Below are positions 13,563 to 17,443 of a DNA stretch of 17,443 bases, in pieces. How positions within the stretch are numbered: position 1 is the stretch's first letter; every line of letters begins with the position of its first letter. The notes beneath the pieces are model-generated. The model was not told the DNA's origin and did no database searches. It saw only the letters and a list, made by a program, of their open reading frames with translations. Origin of the DNA: an uncultured Lachnospiraceae bacterium (GTDB taxonomy: Bacteria; Bacillota; Clostridia; Lachnospirales; Lachnospiraceae); assembly GCA_902767065.1 (NCBI GenBank), contig CACXFW010000172.1:1-17443 (forward strand), given 5' to 3'. Position numbers and translations under genes: made by a program.

Positions 13563-15044
13563 GTGGTAAAGATTGATCTGAGTGTTAAGAAGGAAGCGCT
13601 TTCACATAATATCAAAAAGGCGAAGGAAAACAAGATCCTGATCCCGACCATAGACCAGATGATGCATCCGGAGCATACGCCTGAAAAGGTTGTGGAAGGG
13701 CTGAAGAAGACAGGACTGTGGGATGTAAACCCGCTCAATCTGTTCCGTATTACCTGGAAAAATGAAGCGAAGGAGAGCGGAGGACTGTACAGCAAGGTTC
13801 CGAACTATATTGAGCTTCCGTCTGTGCTCACGGGCGTGCCGTGCCGCATCGTCGCGATGGTTGGGAAATGGTTCCCGACCGGCTGCCATAAGGTGGGTGC
13901 TTCTTTCGGGTGCCTGGCTCCGCGTCTCGTGACCGGCCAGTTTGATGTGGATACACAGAAGGCTGTCTGGCCATCCACCGGAAACTATTGCAGGGGCGGT
14001 GCGTTTAATTCGGCCCTGCTCGGAGCAAAGGGTGTGGCGATCCTGCCTGCCGAGATGAGCCAGGAGCGCTTTGACTGGCTACATGAGATCGGCGCGGAGG
14101 TGATCGCGACTCCGGGATGCGAAAGCAACGTCAAGGAGATCTTTGACAAGACCAATGAATTAAAGCAGGATCCCCAGTACATGATCTTCAACCAGTTTGC
14201 CGAGATGGGAAATCCGCTGTGGCATTATAACGTTACGGGAAATGCGCTGGCGGAGGTCTTTGAGGCGGTCAAAAGAGACGGGGACCGTTTCGCAGGTGCC
14301 TGCTTCACCTCGGGATCCGCGGGAACCATGTCCACGGGCGACCGCCTGAAGGAACTGTATCCGAAGCTGAAGCTGGCGGTCGGTGAAGCGCTTCAGTGCC
14401 CGACGCTTCTTGAGAACGGATTCGGAGGACACCGGATCGAGGGAATCGGCGACAAGCATGTTCCGTGGATCCATAATGTGAAGAATACCGACATGGTGAT
14501 CGACATTGATGATGAAGATTCCCAGAGGCTGCTGCGTCTGTTCAATACGCCGGAAGGAAAGGCGTATCTGAAGGAAGAGCTGAAGCTTGATGATGAGATG
14601 ATCGGGAAGCTGACATGGCTTGGCATCAGCGGCATCGCAAACGTTCTGTGCTGCATCAAGATGGCGAAGTACTATGAGCTTACTGAGCATGATGTGGTCG
14701 GGACCGTTCTCACAGACTCCGCAGTCATGTACGGAAGCAGGATCGAAGAGCTGAATCAGATGTACGGCGCTTACAGCGTCAACGACGCACAGCTTGACCA
14801 CCACCTTCATATGCTGAATCTGAAGACAGACAATCTTGAGGAACTTACCTACGCCTCGCGCAGGAGAATCCACAATCTGAAGTATTATACCTGGGTGGAG
14901 CAGCAGGGAATGACCATCGAGGATCTGAACGCTCTGTGGTACGACACGGAAGGAACCTGGGATACGGTGCATCATCAGGCGAAGGAGCTGGATGAACTGA
15001 TTAACGCGTTCAATGAGGAGAGCGGAGTGCTCGCCATGCTGTAA
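13563..15044 (+). CDS. Uncharacterised fold-type II PLP enzyme in the YgeX position
   Basis: This 493-aa protein is distantly related to the cysteine synthase/threonine synthase/diaminopropionate ammonia-lyase fold. The probable Schiff-base lysine is Lys110 in CHKVGASFG. The substrate loop is STGNY (138-142), and the phosphate-binding glycine loop is SGSAGTM (250-256). It is about 90 residues longer than E. coli YgeX (about 398 aa) and lacks YgeX's NAFKMLGGAYA-type lysine motif and TTDGNHGRG loop. An N-terminal segment of about 95 residues and a C-terminal helical region (about 420-493) account for the extra length. In E. coli the neighbouring PLP enzyme is YgeX, which splits 2,3-diaminopropionate to pyruvate and ammonia; this protein may do the same or act on a related amino acid. 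A lyase/thiolase of the OrtB type is an alternative. The GTG start has AGGAAAGGGG (13545-13554) 8 nt upstream. Confidence 0.85.
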   Translation: MVKIDLSVKKEALSHNIKKAKENKILIPTIDQMMHPEHTPEKVVEGLKKTGLWDVNPLNLFRITWKNEAKESGGLYSKVPNYIELPSVLTGVPCRIVAMVGKWFPTGCHKVGASFGCLAPRLVTGQFDVDTQKAVWPSTGNYCRGGAFNSALLGAKGVAILPAEMSQERFDWLHEIGAEVIATPGCESNVKEIFDKTNELKQDPQYMIFNQFAEMGNPLWHYNVTGNALAEVFEAVKRDGDRFAGACFTSGSAGTMSTGDRLKELYPKLKLAVGEALQCPTLLENGFGGHRIEGIGDKHVPWIHNVKNTDMVIDIDDEDSQRLLRLFNTPEGKAYLKEELKLDDEMIGKLTWLGISGIANVLCCIKMAKYYELTEHDVVGTVLTDSAVMYGSRIEELNQMYGAYSVNDAQLDHHLHMLNLKTDNLEELTYASRRRIHNLKYYTWVEQQGMTIEDLNALWYDTEGTWDTVHHQAKELDELINAFNEESGVLAML

Positions 15045-15094
15045 GGAACATGACAATCAATCTACGAACAGGAATGTGAAGGAGGTATTTCACT

Positions 15095-16186
15095 ATGCTT
15101 GAAAACAGGATTTACAATTTCTCGGCGGGTCCGTCCATGCTTCCGGAACCGGTTCTTTTAAGGGCGCAGAAGGAGTTGCTCAATTATGAAGGATCCGGAA
15201 TGAGCGTCATGGAGATGAGTCACCGGTCCAAGGTCTATGACAAGATCATCTGTGACTGCCAGGAGAACCTGCGCAAGGTCATGAGCATTCCGGACAACTA
15301 CAAGGTTCTGTTCCTGCAGGGCGGCGCGTCAGGCATGTTCGCGGCGATCCCACTCAATCTGGCTAAGACCGGAACCGCGGATTACATCGTGACCGGCAAC
15401 TTCTCCGGCGGCTCGTTCAAGGAAGGAAAGAAATACCTGAAGGATGCCCGGCTGGCCGGAACAACCGAATCCGAGAATTTCACCAGGATTCCGAAGCAGG
15501 AAGAACTGACGCTCAATCCGGACGCGGACTATGTCCATATCTGTGAGAATAACACGATCTTCGGGACAAAGTGGCATTATCTTCCGGAAACCGGCAATGT
15601 ACCGCTTGTCGCGGATCTTTCCTCGTGTATTCTGTCTGAGCCGGTGGATGTGACAAAGTACGGTATGATTTACGGCGGCGCGCAGAAGAACATGGCGCCC
15701 GCAGGCTTTGCGGTGGTGATCGTCAGGGAGGATCTTCTTGGGAACAAGAGCCCTCTGTGCCCGAAGATCTGGGATTTCGAGACGCAGGCGGATAAGAATT
15801 CCATGATCAATACGCCTCCGACCTATTCAATCTATATCTGCAAGCTGGTTCTTGACTGGATCCTGAACGAGGTCGGCGGACTGGAGAACATGAAGAAGAG
15901 AAATGAAGAGAAGGCGGCAATCCTGTACGATTATCTGGAGACCACCGATTTCTATCAGTCCGGCGTTCAGAAAGACAGCCGTTCGATGATGAACGTCACC
16001 TTCCGTACGGGCGATGAGGAACTGGACAAAAAGTTTGTCGCTGCTTCCGTGGAGCATGGCTTCACGAACCTGAAGGGCCACCGTCTGGTCGGCGGCATGA
16101 GAGCTTCGATCTATAACGCGATGCCGAAGGAAGGCGTTGAGGCGCTTGTCGGCTTCATGAAGGAATTTGAAAAGGCAAACCGCTGA
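15095..16186 (+). CDS. serC: Phosphoserine aminotransferase
   Basis: This 363-aa protein is a class V PLP aminotransferase that converts 3-phosphohydroxypyruvate and glutamate to phosphoserine and 2-oxoglutarate. The N-terminus NFSAGPSMLPE, the GGASGMFAAIPLNL loop, DLSSCILSEPVDV and the PLP lysine Lys198 in GGAQKNMAPAG are all typical, as is the ending GGMRASIYNAMP. Length is normal for SerC. GAAGGAGGT (15078-15085) precedes the ATG. It starts 50 bp after the PLP enzyme with no terminator between, so it is probably co-transcribed with the ygeY operon. The strong terminator after it suggests it is the last gene. Coupling serine synthesis to purine-derived metabolism is inferred from this layout. 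Confidence 0.96.
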   Translation: MLENRIYNFSAGPSMLPEPVLLRAQKELLNYEGSGMSVMEMSHRSKVYDKIICDCQENLRKVMSIPDNYKVLFLQGGASGMFAAIPLNLAKTGTADYIVTGNFSGGSFKEGKKYLKDARLAGTTESENFTRIPKQEELTLNPDADYVHICENNTIFGTKWHYLPETGNVPLVADLSSCILSEPVDVTKYGMIYGGAQKNMAPAGFAVVIVREDLLGNKSPLCPKIWDFETQADKNSMINTPPTYSIYICKLVLDWILNEVGGLENMKKRNEEKAAILYDYLETTDFYQSGVQKDSRSMMNVTFRTGDEELDKKFVAASVEHGFTNLKGHRLVGGMRASIYNAMPKEGVEALVGFMKEFEKANR

Positions 16187-16245
16187 CAGAGGCGGCAGCC
16201 GCTCATTCAGGCGGCAGAATGGATGCGTTTGGCAGACACGATGAG

Positions 16246-16289
16246 ATGCCCTGCTCAGGGCCGCGGTTCCGGTGCAGGGCATTTCTTTC
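16246..16289 (+). terminator. Intrinsic terminator after serC
   Basis: ATGCCCTGC (16246-16254) pairs with GCAGGGCAT (16274-16282), and TTCTTT follows. The 19-nt loop holds a small GC-rich inner stem. It closes the operon beginning at the 9761 promoter. Confidence 0.8.
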
Positions 16290-16426
16290 CCGCGGAAAAA
16301 TCTGAAAAAAGAACCGATCCGTCTTTTCTAACGGATAAAAAGCAATTCTGATCAGGATTTACCTGAAGAATAAGAGAAGGATCCTTCGGATCCAGGGATG
16401 AAAAGGGAGGAAAGGAGAATAAGGAT

Positions 16427-17335
16427 ATGGTACGTGTACTGGCATCTGACGGAATGGATAAAGCTGCCGCGGCGGCGCTGGAAAAAGCCGGCTATGAGGT
16501 GGTGCAGCAGTTCTATGAGGTTGAGGAACTGAAGGAAAAGGTGAAGGAATTCGATGTTCTGGTCGTCCGGTCTGCCACGAAGGTGCGCGAGCCTGTGATT
16601 GATTCTGCGCTTCAGGCCGGAAAACTGAAGCTGATCATCCGGGGCGGCGTCGGGATGGATAACATTGATGTCGCCTATGCGAGGGAACACGGAATCACGG
16701 TCAGCAACACGCCGACGGCATCGAGCGCTTCGGTAGCGGAGCTTGCGATCGCCCATATGTTCTCCCTTGCAAGATTCCTGTATGCTTCGAATGTGACCAT
16801 GCGCGACGGAAAATGGGAGAAGAAGGCGTACAAGGGAACAGAGCTTTGCGGCAAGACCCTTGGCCTGATCGGAATGGGCAGGATCGCGCGGGAGACTGCA
16901 GTCAGGGCGAAGGCGCTCGGAATGAATGTCATTTACACGAACCAAAGCGGCCCGAAGGCGGATCTTCCCTACGAATGGAAGAGCCTTGACGACGTTTTGA
17001 AGGAGTCGGATTATGTATCGCTCCACATGCCGGCAGGCAAGGATTCTCCGGCGCTTCTGACCGCGGAGAAGCTTGGGATGATGAAGGAGGGCGCATTCCT
17101 GATCAACACCGCGCGCGGTGTGCTGGTGGATCCGGGGGCTTTGTGTGACGCCCTTGACAGCGGACATCTGGCCGGCGCCGCGCTGGATGTGTATATGGAA
17201 GAGCCCTGCAGGGACGAGAGGCTCCTTCATCATCCGAAGATCTCGATGACACCGCATATCGGTGCTTCCACCAGGGAGGCCCAGAAGCGGATCGGCGAGG
17301 AGACAGTGAAGATCATCCGGGAAATGTTCGGATAA
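16427..17335 (+). CDS. serA: Short D-3-phosphoglycerate dehydrogenase-like 2-hydroxyacid dehydrogenase (no ACT domain)
   Basis: This 302-aa D-isomer-specific 2-hydroxyacid dehydrogenase has the full active-site triad: Arg230 (NTARG), Glu259 (DVYMEEP) and His277 (TPHIGAST). The Rossmann motif is GMGRIA (149-154). At the end of the second strand, where NAD enzymes usually have Asp, it reads YTNQSG, so coenzyme preference may be relaxed or shifted. There is no regulatory ACT domain, unlike the paralogue at 419. Its position after serC supports 3-phosphoglycerate oxidation for serine synthesis, though reduction of hydroxypyruvate or another 2-oxoacid is possible. AAAGGAG (16411-16417) precedes the ATG by 9 nt. 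The 240-bp gap from serC holds the serC terminator, a 6-bp stem (16317-16322 with 16331-16336) and a GGATCC/GGATCC hairpin (16379-16393); no clear promoter is seen. Confidence 0.88.
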   Translation: MVRVLASDGMDKAAAAALEKAGYEVVQQFYEVEELKEKVKEFDVLVVRSATKVREPVIDSALQAGKLKLIIRGGVGMDNIDVAYAREHGITVSNTPTASSASVAELAIAHMFSLARFLYASNVTMRDGKWEKKAYKGTELCGKTLGLIGMGRIARETAVRAKALGMNVIYTNQSGPKADLPYEWKSLDDVLKESDYVSLHMPAGKDSPALLTAEKLGMMKEGAFLINTARGVLVDPGALCDALDSGHLAGAALDVYMEEPCRDERLLHHPKISMTPHIGASTREAQKRIGEETVKIIREMFG

Positions 17336-17360
17336 CCAGTACACCGAATAATAAATTTCT

Positions 17361-17443
17361 GGTAACTATTCAGCACCCCCATTGCTCAGAACACTTCGTG
17401 TTCTTCGCTGTGGGCGGACAGAGCGGTTTCACCGCTTGTCCGC
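17361..17443 (-). repeat. Hairpin-rich repeat element, copy 2 (cut by window end)
   Basis: GTAACTATTCA (17362-17372) is the reverse complement of TGAATAGTTAC, close to copy 1 at 9721-9731. Next comes AGAACAC-TTC-GTGTTCT (17388-17404), a perfect 7-bp hairpin. Then comes a 13-bp stem with one bulged G: 17414-17420 and 17422-17427 pair with 17431-17443 around a TTC loop. The window ends exactly at the stem's foot. The last hairpin might also end serA transcription, but no T tract can be seen within the window. Confidence 0.5.

Noticed and set aside
11374..15044. Arginine deiminase pathway or ornithine catabolism reading of the carbamoyltransferase, carbamate kinase and PLP genes
   Set aside because: The carbamoyltransferase is YgeW-like over its whole length, no arginine deiminase is present, and ygeY, ssnA and ygfK place the set in the purine locus.

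Overview
The window looks like a chromosomal segment of an anaerobic Clostridia member, most plausibly Lachnospiraceae-like. The evidence is moderately GC-rich coding sequence, strong AGGAGG-type ribosome sites, closely packed genes and clostridial-type families: an ACT-containing phosphoglycerate dehydrogenase, a YheO/DauR-type regulator and the purine/selenium-linked ssnA-ygfK-ygeY-ygeW gene set. No rRNA, tRNA, CRISPR, transposase or phage gene is visible. Family assignments come from reading motifs and remembered homologues, not from a search.

Left part (1-4137, + strand): the C-terminal end of acetolactate synthase large subunit (ilvB), a 385-aa phosphoglycerate dehydrogenase-like protein with an ACT-like tail, and an 812-aa GlgB family protein. 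The GlgB-like protein aligns nearly gap-free with E. coli GlgB as remembered, but its nucleophile Asp is Glu, its acid/base Glu is Gln and its SHDE motif is destroyed. It also carries a lysine/alanine-rich C-terminal tail, and it looks like a catalytically dead branching enzyme. A 319-bp gap with a bidirectional terminator separates it from the next, convergent gene.

Middle part (4457-15044): a PAS-like/HTH regulator on the minus strand is divergent from ssnA (amidohydrolase) and ygfK (flavin/Fe-S oxidoreductase), which overlap by 4 bp. A hairpin, a dispersed-repeat motif and a near-consensus promoter follow. Then come ygeY (M20 hydrolase), ygeW (carbamoyltransferase), a carbamate kinase and an unusual 493-aa fold-type II PLP enzyme. 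This is the core of the anaerobic purine/uric-acid catabolic locus known from E. coli and gut bacteria. My reading is that ring opening and hydrolysis give ureido intermediates, YgeW makes carbamoyl phosphate, carbamate kinase makes ATP, and the PLP enzyme takes the diaminopropionate ammonia-lyase (YgeX) position. hyuA, a canonical ygeX and the molybdenum hydroxylase subunits are not in this window.

Right part (15095-17443): serC follows the PLP gene after 50 bp with no terminator, so it is probably the last gene of the ygeY operon. A good intrinsic terminator comes after it. A second, short phosphoglycerate dehydrogenase-like gene with an intact Arg-Glu-His triad follows. The window ends in two strong hairpins beside a second, inverted copy of the repeat motif seen upstream of ygeY.
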